Source of the DNA: Elusimicrobia bacterium RIFCSPLOWO2_01_FULL_60_11
GTDB taxonomy: Bacteria > Elusimicrobiota > Elusimicrobia > 2-02-FULL-39-32
Direction of reading: 5' to 3'
DNA: 6,513 nt
NCBI GenBank assembly: GCA_001800085.1
Contig: MGUS01000087.1
Location: 1-6,513, forward strand
The notes under the pieces: model-generated
Seen by the model: the letters and a program-made list of their open reading frames with translations, nothing else
What the model was told of the DNA's origin: nothing
The model's database searches: none
Made by a program: the position numbers and the translations under genes
In this document: in pieces, positions 1 to 6,471 of the stretch
Layout: each line of letters starts with the position of its first letter
Position numbering within the stretch: the stretch's first letter is position 1

Positions 1-2
1 TG

Positions 3-131
3 AGCGAGAAGTTCGAAGTCCAGGAAGCGCTCTGGAAAGGCGTGCAGCTCATCCTCATCGGCCAGATGAACGCGAAGCAGGTCCTGGAGAAGGTGATGGA
101 AGCCAAGATCAAGAGCCAGAAGGGGATCTAG
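3..131 (+). CDS. Sugar ABC transporter substrate-binding protein, C-terminal fragment
   Basis: Only the last 42 codons are present, ending at the TAG at 129-131; the start lies before the window. The visible residues include LWKGVQLILIGQMNAKQVL, followed by a Lys/Glu-rich helix ending in KSQKGI. A short amphipathic stretch with a G-x-M/L-x-x-x-x-x-L pattern, then a charged terminal helix, is how many CUT1 extracellular solute-binding proteins (MalE/UgpB type) end. The main support is position: it sits 6 bases before a MalF-type permease, where the binding-protein gene usually lies. In a Gram-negative it would be periplasmic, otherwise a membrane-anchored lipoprotein, and it would set the transporter's substrate range. 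The ligand cannot be read from this fragment. Confidence 0.72.
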   Translation, partial: SEKFEVQEALWKGVQLILIGQMNAKQVLEKVMEAKIKSQKGI

Positions 132-137
132 GACCCA

Positions 138-1043
138 GTGACCTGGCCCGGCGTCAAGCGCGGCTTCCATAAGCTCTACCTCACCCGGGCGTATTATTTC
201 CTCATCGCTCCGGCGGTGCTGATCTACCTCGTCATCGGGTTCTACCCGTTCGTCCAGACCTTCATCCTGAGCTTCTACACCTGGGACGGCATCTCCCCGC
301 ACAAGGAGTTCGTCTTCTTCCGCAATTACGTCGACATCCTCTTCAAGAACGCCATCTGGTGGAGGTCCGTATTCAACGCCGTCATCATCGCGGGCATCGC
401 GCTCGTCTTCCAGAACAGTCTGGCCCTCCTTCTGGCCGTGCTCGTGGGCCAGCGCATCCGCCGGTTCAAAGGGTTCTACCGGGTGATGTTCTACCTGCCC
501 CCGATGCTTTCCGTCATCGTCGTGGGCATCATCTGGCGCTGGATCTTGGACAGCAATTTCGGCATCTTGAACCGCGGCCTCGAACTCATGCACATGGGGC
601 AGTTCGCCCGCGCCTGGCTTTCCAGCCCCGCCACCGCGCTCGGCTGCGTGACGCTCGTCATCTGCTGGCAGGGGTTCGGCAACGCCTTCCTGCTGTTCCT
701 GGCGGGCCTGCAGGGCATCCCCAACAGCTTCTACGAGGCCGCCGAGATCGACGGCGCCAACGAGTTCCAGAAGTTCAAGATCGTCACGGTGCCCCTTCTC
801 GCCTCCGCCACCAAGATCATCGTCATCCTCACCATCTTGGGCACCATGCAGGCGTTCGGCACGGTGCTGGTCATGACCAGCGGCGGGCCCGGCTACCACA
901 CGGAAGTGCCCGTCCTGCGCATCTACAAGGAGGCCTTCGAGTCCTACCGCTTCGGCTACGCCACGGCCATGTCCGCGGTGCTGGGCATCATCCTCGCCTC
1001 CCTGTCATTCCTTCAATACAAGATCATCCGCAAAAAGACATGA
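138..1043 (+). CDS. CUT1 sugar ABC transporter permease, MalF/UgpA type
   Basis: This 301-residue inner-membrane protein is one half of the translocation channel of a carbohydrate ABC importer. Six hydrophobic segments are visible at about residues 20-42, 79-104, 118-136, 167-189, 224-246 and 274-294. The cytoplasmic EAA loop that contacts the ATPase lies at about 200-221 (EAAEIDGANEF, then VPLL). The family-typical MTSGGPG follows at 246-252. The length fits the short MalF-like class (UgpA/LacF), without the large periplasmic insert of E. coli MalF. The start is GTG, the first possible start after the in-frame TAG of the preceding gene. A short AGGA at 130-133 lies 4 bases upstream. It overlaps the next permease by four bases (ATGA), so the two are probably translationally coupled. 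The substrate is unknown; the neighbouring phosphorylases suggest a di- or oligosaccharide or a glycoside. Confidence 0.95.
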   Translation: MTWPGVKRGFHKLYLTRAYYFLIAPAVLIYLVIGFYPFVQTFILSFYTWDGISPHKEFVFFRNYVDILFKNAIWWRSVFNAVIIAGIALVFQNSLALLLAVLVGQRIRRFKGFYRVMFYLPPMLSVIVVGIIWRWILDSNFGILNRGLELMHMGQFARAWLSSPATALGCVTLVICWQGFGNAFLLFLAGLQGIPNSFYEAAEIDGANEFQKFKIVTVPLLASATKIIVILTILGTMQAFGTVLVMTSGGPGYHTEVPVLRIYKEAFESYRFGYATAMSAVLGIILASLSFLQYKIIRKKT

Positions 1044-1873
1044 CCTCGAAAAAATTCAGCATCTCGGGCCTCTTCATCCACGGCTTCCTTCTGAGCGTGG
1101 TGGCGGTCAATCTTTTTCCCGTGCTTTGGATGATCTCCTCCTCCTTGAAGACCCAGGACGAGGTCTTCGGCAGCGCGAGCATGATCCCCAAGTCGTTCCA
1201 ATGGAGCAATTACATCTACGCCTGGACCAACGGGAATTTCCAGACCTATTTCGCCAACAGCCTGCTCTACACCGCGGCCACGCTGCTGGGAGTCATATTG
1301 ATATCTTCCATGGCCGCCTACGCTTTCGCCCAGGCCAATTTCAAGGGCTCCAAGGTGCTCTTCTATTTCTTCGTGGCTTCCATGATGATCCCCATCCCCG
1401 GCGCTTTCATCCCCCTCTATGTCCTGCTCATCAAGTTGGACCTGGCCAACACGCGCCTGGGGCTCATCATCCCCTACATCAACAGCGGCCTGGCCCTTTC
1501 CATCTTCATCCTGAAGGGGTTCTTCGAGGGCGTGCCCAAGGAGATCCACGAAGCCGCCACCATCGACGGCTGCGGCACTTTCGGCACCTACTGGCACATC
1601 TACCTGCCCCTGGCCAAGCCCGCCATCATGGTCGTGTGCATCTTCACGGCCCTGAACGTGTGGAACGAAGTGCTCCTGGCCCTGGTCATCATCAACGACC
1701 AGAACCTCATGCCCATCCAGCGCGGCGTGCTCGAATTCCAGGGCCAGCATTTCACCAACTATCCCCTGCTCATGGCGGCCTTGACGATTTCCACGCTCCC
1801 CATCCTCACGCTTTACTTCCTTTTTCAGAGGCACATCATCAAGGGTCTATCCGAAGGAGCGCTCAAAGAATGA
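1040..1873 (+). CDS. CUT1 sugar ABC transporter permease, MalG/UgpE type
   Basis: This 277-residue integral membrane protein is the partner of the preceding permease. Hydrophobic segments lie at about 11-33, 75-97, 106-130, 142-160, 196-218 and 243-263. The EAA loop is near-canonical at 170-194 (HEAATIDGCGTFGTYW, then LPLAKP). The C-terminus FQRHIIKGLSEGALK matches the usual MalG-type ending, FQR-x-x-x-x-G-L-x-x-G-A-x-K. The ATG at 1040 overlaps the TGA of the upstream permease. The reading frame stays open back to about 359, but the upstream part lies inside the first permease, is rich in Arg, Pro and His, and is not real coding sequence. The gene ends in a second ATGA overlap with the phosphoglucomutase gene, which links import to metabolism in one transcript. 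Confidence 0.95.
   Translation: MTSKKFSISGLFIHGFLLSVVAVNLFPVLWMISSSLKTQDEVFGSASMIPKSFQWSNYIYAWTNGNFQTYFANSLLYTAATLLGVILISSMAAYAFAQANFKGSKVLFYFFVASMMIPIPGAFIPLYVLLIKLDLANTRLGLIIPYINSGLALSIFILKGFFEGVPKEIHEAATIDGCGTFGTYWHIYLPLAKPAIMVVCIFTALNVWNEVLLALVIINDQNLMPIQRGVLEFQGQHFTNYPLLMAALTISTLPILTLYFLFQRHIIKGLSEGALKE
1854..1859 (+). promoter_or_regulatory. Ribosome binding site for the phosphoglucomutase gene
   Basis: A perfect AAGGAG lies inside the 3' end of the permease gene, 10 bases before the ATG at 1870. It favours that ATG over the second in-frame ATG two codons later (1876), which would be 16 bases away. Confidence 0.7.
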
Positions 1874-2535
1874 ACATGCATGGGGTCATATTCGATCTGG
1901 ACGGGGTCATCGTCAATACCGCCAAATTCCATTACAAGGGGTGGAAAAAACTGGCCGACAAGCTGGGACTCCCTTTCGACGAGGAGAAGAACGAGAAGCT
2001 CAAGGGCTTGAGCCGCAGGGATTCGCTCCTGGCCATGCTCGGCAAGGACCCGGGCGAGGACAAGGCCGCGAAGTGGTGCGAAGAGAAGAACGCCTATTAC
2101 CTTGAATTCGTGGGCCAGATCGACAAGAGCGAGATATTGCCCGGCGCCATGGAACTGGTGAGGGAGATCCAAAAGGACAAGGGCTGGAAACAGGCCCTCG
2201 CGTCGTCCAGCAAGAACGCCAAGCTCATTTTGAACAAGCTGGACCTGACGAAATATTTTGACGCGGTCGTCGACGGTTCGGAAACGGAGAAGGCCAAGCC
2301 CGACCCGGCTCTTTTCCTCCTGGCCGCCAAGAAACTGGGGCTTCCCACGGATGACGTGGTGGTGGTGGAAGACGCCGAGTCCGGCGTGGCGGCGGCGCGG
2401 GCCGGCAAGATGAAGGTCATCGGCTTGGGCGACCCTAAAATACTCGTCGGGGCGGACCTGGTGCTCAAAGACCTTTCTCAAATCGACCTGTCCGGGATCG
2501 GGCGGCTCTTCTCGAAAGCCGCCGCGTCCAGATAA
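1870..2535 (+). CDS. pgmB: Beta-phosphoglucomutase, HAD superfamily
   Basis: This 221-residue cytoplasmic enzyme is predicted to interconvert beta-D-glucose 1-phosphate and glucose 6-phosphate through a beta-glucose 1,6-bisphosphate intermediate. It closely follows the Lactococcus lactis enzyme: FDLDGVI at 8-14 with nucleophile D9 and acid/base D11; H21 in the cap hinge; KGLSRRDS at 45-52, the KG-x-SR cap loop that reads the sugar; ASSSKN at 111-116 (HAD motif II); K143 in KAKPDP (motif III); and E167/D168 in VVVEDAESG (motif IV, Mg2+). The cap domain spans about 15-85. Length is normal for the family. The ATG overlaps the stop of the permease gene. Its place directly before a GH65 phosphorylase gene is the classic arrangement, because GH65 enzymes release beta-glucose 1-phosphate, which ordinary alpha-phosphoglucomutase does not use. 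The frame is open upstream to 1126, but that part is a shadow of the permease gene. Confidence 0.94.
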   Translation: MNMHGVIFDLDGVIVNTAKFHYKGWKKLADKLGLPFDEEKNEKLKGLSRRDSLLAMLGKDPGEDKAAKWCEEKNAYYLEFVGQIDKSEILPGAMELVREIQKDKGWKQALASSSKNAKLILNKLDLTKYFDAVVDGSETEKAKPDPALFLLAAKKLGLPTDDVVVVEDAESGVAAARAGKMKVIGLGDPKILVGADLVLKDLSQIDLSGIGRLFSKAAASR

Positions 2536-2538
2536 GGG
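2534..2538 (+). promoter_or_regulatory. Ribosome binding site for the GH65 gene
   Basis: AAGGG overlaps the TAA stop of the phosphoglucomutase gene and lies 7 bases before the ATG at 2546. It supports that start. The stop codon itself supplies part of the site, a common feature of compact operons. Confidence 0.55.
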
Positions 2539-2545
2539 CCCTCTC

Positions 2546-4807
2546 ATGAACGACCGCGCCTGGCTCATCGAAGAAGACCTCTATTCACCCGAAAAAGAAC
2601 TCTACTGGGAGACCGTTTTCGCGCTCTCCAACGGCTATATGGCCAGCCGGGGCGCCATCGAGGAGAACCATTTCCGCCCGGAAGTAAAATCCTATTTCGG
2701 CACCTATGCCGCGGGTGTCTTCGACAAGTACAACAAGGAATACCAGGCCATCGTCAACCTGCCGGACTTCTTCAACACCGATGTCCGCGTGAACGGCGAG
2801 CCGGTCCGCATGAAGCGTGGGCAGATCGAGAATTATTCCCGCTCCCTCGACATGCGGGGGGGATTCCTCCGGCGGAAGTTCGATTTTGTGAGCGCCGGGA
2901 AGGGCCATAAGACCCGTTTTGAAGTCACCCGCTTCATCTCCAAGGCCGATCCGCACCTGGCCGTGCTCCATTACGCGGTGGAGCCCCTGAACTACGACGG
3001 GGAGATCCGCTTCGACAATGTCCTCGACGGCAACATCACGAACATCGATTTTCACGTCAGCGGCTATCAGCTCCGGGACGAGAAATACCATTTTATCGAC
3101 GACGACCATGAGGTCCGGGAAAACAAGGACGGGGGCGGCCTGCTCGTGCGCACCAAGGTCACAAAACACCGGGTCTGCGAAGTCATCCGCTGCGAACTGC
3201 GCGAGGACGGCGCTCTTAAGGAACCCAAGACATCCAACACGGTCAAAAAACGTTTTCTAAGCCACGGGGCGTCGTTCCCGGTCCGCCGGGGCAAGCGCTA
3301 TTCCTATCTGAAGCTGGTGAGCGTCCGCACAAGCCGGGACGGGGGTGCCGACCTGTTCTTGGCCTGCAACAGCCACTCCGCCAAGGCCTCCCAAAAGGGA
3401 TATGAGCGACTGCTCTCGGAGCACAAGGCCGCCTGGGAGGATGCCTGGAAAAGCGCCGACATCGTCATCGAAGGGGACGAGCGGGACCAGAGGAACGTGA
3501 GGTTCAACATATTCCACCTCATCCAGATGGGCAACAAGAACGATCCCCGCGTGAATGTCGGCTCCCGAGGCCTCACAAGCGAGATGCATTACGGCAACTG
3601 CTTCTGGGACACAGAACTTTTCATCATGCCCTTTTTCATCTACTCGGACCCTGCCGCCGCGCGGGCCCTGGTGCAGTACCGCTACCTGACTCTCCCCGCG
3701 GCCCGAGAAAAGGCCAAGAAGCTGCTTTTCAAGGGCGCCCTCTACCCCTGGATGAGTTCCTGGCCGGGACATGAACAGGCGGACTATTGGGAATACGCCA
3801 ACATCGCCGTCCACATCGTCTCCGACGTCATCTACGGCCTCATGAACTACTACCGCGCCACGGGCGACGACAAGTTCATGCTCGAATGCGGCCTGGAGAT
3901 GCTGGTGGAGACGTCCCGTTTCTGGGAAAGCCGCCTCACCTGGAGCGAGACTCGCAAAAAATACGTGATGAACGTGGTCAAGGGCCCCAACGAATACGCC
4001 ATCACCAACAACAACACCTACACCAACTGGGGCTGCCGCTCCAACCTGACCGAGGCCGTCCGCATGCTGGCCTGGGCCAAGAAGCGCCACCCCAAGGAAT
4101 ATAAAGCCCTGGCCAAAAAATCGGGCCTGAAAGACAAGGAGCCCGCCTCCTGGACCAAGATTGCGAAGGCCATTTTCATCAACTACGATAAATCACGGGA
4201 CCTCTACATCGAGGACGACCACATCCTGGAAAAAGAGCCGGTGGACATCAAAGAACTCAAGCCCGGCAAAGTCATCACGACGGAGCTGGGATTCACCTGG
4301 GACACTTTTCTCCGTCTCAAAATCGTCAAGCAGGCGGACGTCCTGCTCCTCATGACCCTCTATCGCCCTGAATTCACCGAGAGACAGCTCCGCAACGCCT
4401 GGAAGTTCTATGAGCCGCTCACGCTCCACGATTCCTCCTTGAGCTACAACACCCACTGCATCGTGGCCAACGAGCTGGGCGACGTCAAGAAGAGCGACGG
4501 ATACTTCCAGCAGACGGCCCGCCTGGATCTGGAGGACGTGATGGAGAACGTTTTTCTGGGAATACACGCGGCCAACGCCGGCGGCGCCTGGCAGTGCGTG
4601 GTCAACGGCTTCTGCGGCATGAGGATGGCGGAAAACCACCTGGAATTTTCGCCCAACCTGCCCGCCCGCTACAAGAGCGTGCGCTTCCGTGTGGCGTACC
4701 GCAAGAATCAGTATGAAGTGCTCTGTGAAAAGAAGAAAGTGAGCATTCATCTGGTCCGGGGAGAAAACCCCTCTCTCAAAATCAAAGGAAACCGGATTGA
4801 AACTTAA
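2546..4807 (+). CDS. GH65 inverting alpha-glucoside phosphorylase, substrate unassigned
   Basis: This 753-residue protein has the usual GH65 phosphorylase length and layout: an N-terminal beta-sandwich (about 10-270), a helical linker (about 275-305), an (alpha/alpha)6 barrel (about 315-690) and a short C-terminal beta domain. GH65 phosphorylases cleave an alpha-glucosidic bond with phosphate, inverting to beta-glucose 1-phosphate. Family landmarks are GLTSEMHYGNCFWDTELF at 342-359, the loop ALYPWMSSWPGHEQ at 398-411, GPNEY at 480-484 with E483 as the expected general acid, KQADVL at 595-600, HDSS at 628-631 in the phosphate site, and GIHAANAGGAW at 672-682. No signal peptide is seen, so it should be cytoplasmic. 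Several positions differ from the maltose/trehalose phosphorylase pattern: WGCRSNL at 495-501 and SYNTHC at 633-638. Maltose, trehalose, kojibiose, nigerose, glucosylglycerol and glucosylrhamnose are all known GH65 phosphorylase substrates, and I cannot choose among them. The adjacent phosphoglucomutase gene supports phosphorolysis over hydrolysis. Confidence 0.93.
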   Translation: MNDRAWLIEEDLYSPEKELYWETVFALSNGYMASRGAIEENHFRPEVKSYFGTYAAGVFDKYNKEYQAIVNLPDFFNTDVRVNGEPVRMKRGQIENYSRSLDMRGGFLRRKFDFVSAGKGHKTRFEVTRFISKADPHLAVLHYAVEPLNYDGEIRFDNVLDGNITNIDFHVSGYQLRDEKYHFIDDDHEVRENKDGGGLLVRTKVTKHRVCEVIRCELREDGALKEPKTSNTVKKRFLSHGASFPVRRGKRYSYLKLVSVRTSRDGGADLFLACNSHSAKASQKGYERLLSEHKAAWEDAWKSADIVIEGDERDQRNVRFNIFHLIQMGNKNDPRVNVGSRGLTSEMHYGNCFWDTELFIMPFFIYSDPAAARALVQYRYLTLPAAREKAKKLLFKGALYPWMSSWPGHEQADYWEYANIAVHIVSDVIYGLMNYYRATGDDKFMLECGLEMLVETSRFWESRLTWSETRKKYVMNVVKGPNEYAITNNNTYTNWGCRSNLTEAVRMLAWAKKRHPKEYKALAKKSGLKDKEPASWTKIAKAIFINYDKSRDLYIEDDHILEKEPVDIKELKPGKVITTELGFTWDTFLRLKIVKQADVLLLMTLYRPEFTERQLRNAWKFYEPLTLHDSSLSYNTHCIVANELGDVKKSDGYFQQTARLDLEDVMENVFLGIHAANAGGAWQCVVNGFCGMRMAENHLEFSPNLPARYKSVRFRVAYRKNQYEVLCEKKKVSIHLVRGENPSLKIKGNRIET
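4784..4790 (+). promoter_or_regulatory. Ribosome binding site that fixes the TTG start of the GH130 gene
   Basis: AAAGGAA lies within the last codons of the GH65 gene, 6 bases before the TTG at 4797. No in-frame ATG lies nearby and the GH130 homology begins at once (FEGNPIL), so this site is the main evidence for the TTG start. Confidence 0.7.
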
Positions 4808-5816
4808 AAAATTCGAAGGCAACCCCATCTTGAAGCCCCTTCCCGGCAGCGACTGGGAGAGCTATGCGGTCTGCAACCCGGGCGTCATCTATGACAAGGG
4901 CAGGTTCACCATGCTCTACCGCGCCTCCGCGGAAACGGAAGTGTACTGGATCTACCTGGGCAAGGCCGAAAGCGCGGACGGCTACGATTTCAAGCGCGTT
5001 TCCGAGCGCCCCATCTACACGCCCACACAGCTATTTGAAGCCGGAGACATGGAAGATCCGCGCATCGTCAAGATGCGGGACGGCTATTTCTATGTGACTT
5101 ACGCCGCGCGGGCGGTGCCCTACACTCTTTTTGCCATCGGAAAAGGGCCCAAGTACCATTCCGCGAATTCTTCGCGCGCCTTGCGCGAGAACCTGACCCG
5201 CACGGGCCTGCTGCGCACCAAGGACTTCGAGAAATTCGAATGCCTGGGCCCCATCTCCCGCGAGGACGTGGACGACCGCGACTGCGTGATATTCCCCGAG
5301 AAGATCGGCGGGAAATTCTGGATGCTCCACCGCCCGGCCGAATGGGGGGGGGCCAAATACGGCACGGAGAAGCCCGGCATGTGGATCACCTCGTCGGACA
5401 AGCTCACGCGGTGGAAGGACAAGAGCCGCCTGCTCGCCGCGCCCGACCCCTCCGCCCCCTGGCAGACCTTGAAGATAGGCGCCAGCTGCCCGCCCATCAA
5501 GACCCGATACGGCTGGCTCCTCATGTACCACGGCGTGCAGGGCGCCAAACCCGAGCGCTATTATCGCCAGGGCGTTCTGATGCTCGACCTGAAAGACCCC
5601 AGGAAAATAATTTCCCGTCCCAAGGATTTTGTCCTCGAACCTTCAGCCCCGTTCGAAAAAGCCGGCGTGGAAGAGAACGTGGTCTTCGCCGTGGGCAATG
5701 TGGTCGTCGGAGACACCTATTTCTGCTACTACGGCGGAGCGGACATGGTCATCGGCGTGGCCACGGCACCCTTCAATCAACTTGTGGATTTTGCCATGTC
5801 GGCTACCGTCAAATAG
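4797..5816 (+). CDS. GH130 family beta-mannoside phosphorylase-like enzyme
   Basis: This 339-residue protein has the five-bladed beta-propeller signature of GH130. Landmarks in order are EGNPIL at 7-12, NPGVIYDKGRFTMLYRA at 27-43, DMEDPRI at 84-90 with D87 as the expected catalytic acid, FPEKIGGKFWMLHRP at 166-180, KIGASCPPIKT at 226-236, LLMYHGV at 241-247, YYRQG at 255-259 and YYGGAD at 311-316. Known GH130 phosphorylases act on beta-mannosides (mannosylglucose, 1,4- and 1,2-mannooligosaccharides, mannosyl-N-acetylglucosamine) to give alpha-mannose 1-phosphate; some members are hydrolases lacking the phosphate-binding basic residues. R179, H245 and R257 are candidates for these, which favours phosphorolysis, but I could not align them. 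A Lys/Arg-rich stretch at about 114-141 looks longer than usual for the family. No signal peptide is seen. The TTG start overlaps the GH65 gene by 11 bases. The enzyme's product is not a substrate for the adjacent phosphoglucomutase, so a phosphomannomutase elsewhere would be needed. Confidence 0.88.
   Translation: MKLKKFEGNPILKPLPGSDWESYAVCNPGVIYDKGRFTMLYRASAETEVYWIYLGKAESADGYDFKRVSERPIYTPTQLFEAGDMEDPRIVKMRDGYFYVTYAARAVPYTLFAIGKGPKYHSANSSRALRENLTRTGLLRTKDFEKFECLGPISREDVDDRDCVIFPEKIGGKFWMLHRPAEWGGAKYGTEKPGMWITSSDKLTRWKDKSRLLAAPDPSAPWQTLKIGASCPPIKTRYGWLLMYHGVQGAKPERYYRQGVLMLDLKDPRKIISRPKDFVLEPSAPFEKAGVEENVVFAVGNVVVGDTYFCYYGGADMVIGVATAPFNQLVDFAMSATVK
5344..5352 (+). repeat. Run of nine G within the GH130 gene
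   Basis: A nine-base G homopolymer spans codons 183-186 (Trp-Gly-Gly-Ala), just after the conserved HRP motif. The frame is intact in this sequence. Such tracts are prone to slippage in replication and sequencing; a one-base change here would truncate the enzyme. Confidence 0.9.
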
Positions 5817-5823
5817 ACCCCAT

Positions 5824-6471
5824 TTGATCCGCTTCTGGATCAGGATCACTCTCAACCTCCTGCTTTTTCCGGTCCTCTACCCCCGGAAAAAGGCCTACCC
5901 CGCGCTCCGGGAGCATTTTTCCATCGATGATGATGTGCCCGCGCGCGCCGATTTTGTGGTGGCCCTGGGCTGTTCTCTCCGGGCGGACGGCAGCGCGAGT
6001 TCGCCCACGCGGGCCATCGCGGAAAGGGCCGCCCGGCTGTTCAAAGAGGGCAAGGTAAGCAAGGTCATTTTGAGCGGGGGCAACCCGGTGAACGGGGTGT
6101 CCGAAGGGGAAGCCATGAGGCGCCTGCTGGAGAGGGAATTCTCCCTGGCCGCGCCGGATGTGGTCATGGACGTCCTGCCCGACTCGTTGTATGTGGGCAC
6201 TCTGGACCAGGCCCGTTCGGTGGGGGAAATCCTCAAAAAACACGGGGCCAAAAACGCCATCCTGGTGGTCCAGCCCCAGCAGCTTCCCCGGGCCCTTTGG
6301 GTGTTCCGCAGCATAGTCCCCAGCATCCGATTTTACCCCGCCAATCCGGCCGAAGATTACGACCCCCTTTCCACCCAAGTCCGCATGCATAGCAGGTGGC
6401 GTTTCCGCCTCTGGAACATGGTCGCCTGGGCCGGACTTTGGCGAACCACCGACGATATCAAAAAACAGTAG
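5824..6471 (+). CDS. DUF218 (YdcF/SanA-like) domain protein
   Basis: This 215-residue protein matches the DUF218 fold seen in YdcF, SanA and ElyC. VVALGCSLRADGSASSPTR at 45-63 corresponds to the family's V-L-G-x-x-x-x-x-DG-x-x-S-x-x-x-x-R, followed by RAARLFKEGKVSKVILSGG at 68-86, the acidic EGEAM at 94-98, and VVQPQQLPRA at 148-157, where most members read VTS-x-x-H-x-x-RA. The histidine is therefore a glutamine (Q153). The usual S-x-N-T segment is replaced by SLYVGT at 121-126. A short hydrophobic N-terminus (about 4-20) may be a membrane anchor. The biochemical role of the family is poorly defined; some members affect the cell envelope. I chose the TTG at 5824 because it begins just after the GH130 stop and keeps the hydrophobic segment, but no good ribosome binding site precedes it. 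A GTG at about codon 38 would give a shorter, soluble protein. The frame is open back to 5629, but that part overlaps the GH130 gene and is not coding. Its link to sugar use is unclear. Confidence 0.82.
   Translation: MIRFWIRITLNLLLFPVLYPRKKAYPALREHFSIDDDVPARADFVVALGCSLRADGSASSPTRAIAERAARLFKEGKVSKVILSGGNPVNGVSEGEAMRRLLEREFSLAAPDVVMDVLPDSLYVGTLDQARSVGEILKKHGAKNAILVVQPQQLPRALWVFRSIVPSIRFYPANPAEDYDPLSTQVRMHSRWRFRLWNMVAWAGLWRTTDDIKKQ

Noticed and set aside
126..140. In-frame TAG between the binding-protein tail and the first permease, suggesting read-through or a fusion
   Set aside because: The two genes share a frame only by chance. The permease start has its own short AGGA site and homology begins after it, and nothing indicates stop-codon reassignment elsewhere in the window.
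359..1039. Possible 504-residue fusion upstream of the second permease
   Set aside because: The extra N-terminal part is Arg/Pro/His-rich and lies out of frame within the first permease gene; homology begins exactly at the ATG at 1040.
1013..1834. Long open frame on the minus strand (273 residues) opposite the second permease
   Set aside because: It is antisense to a gene with clear CUT1 permease motifs, its composition is rich in Gly, His, Asp and Glu without any domain pattern, and such mirror frames are common in GC-rich DNA.
3257..4090. Long minus-strand frame (277 residues) opposite the GH65 gene
   Set aside because: It covers the catalytic region of GH65 in antisense; the predicted protein is low-complexity Val/Gly/His-rich with no recognisable motif or plausible start site.
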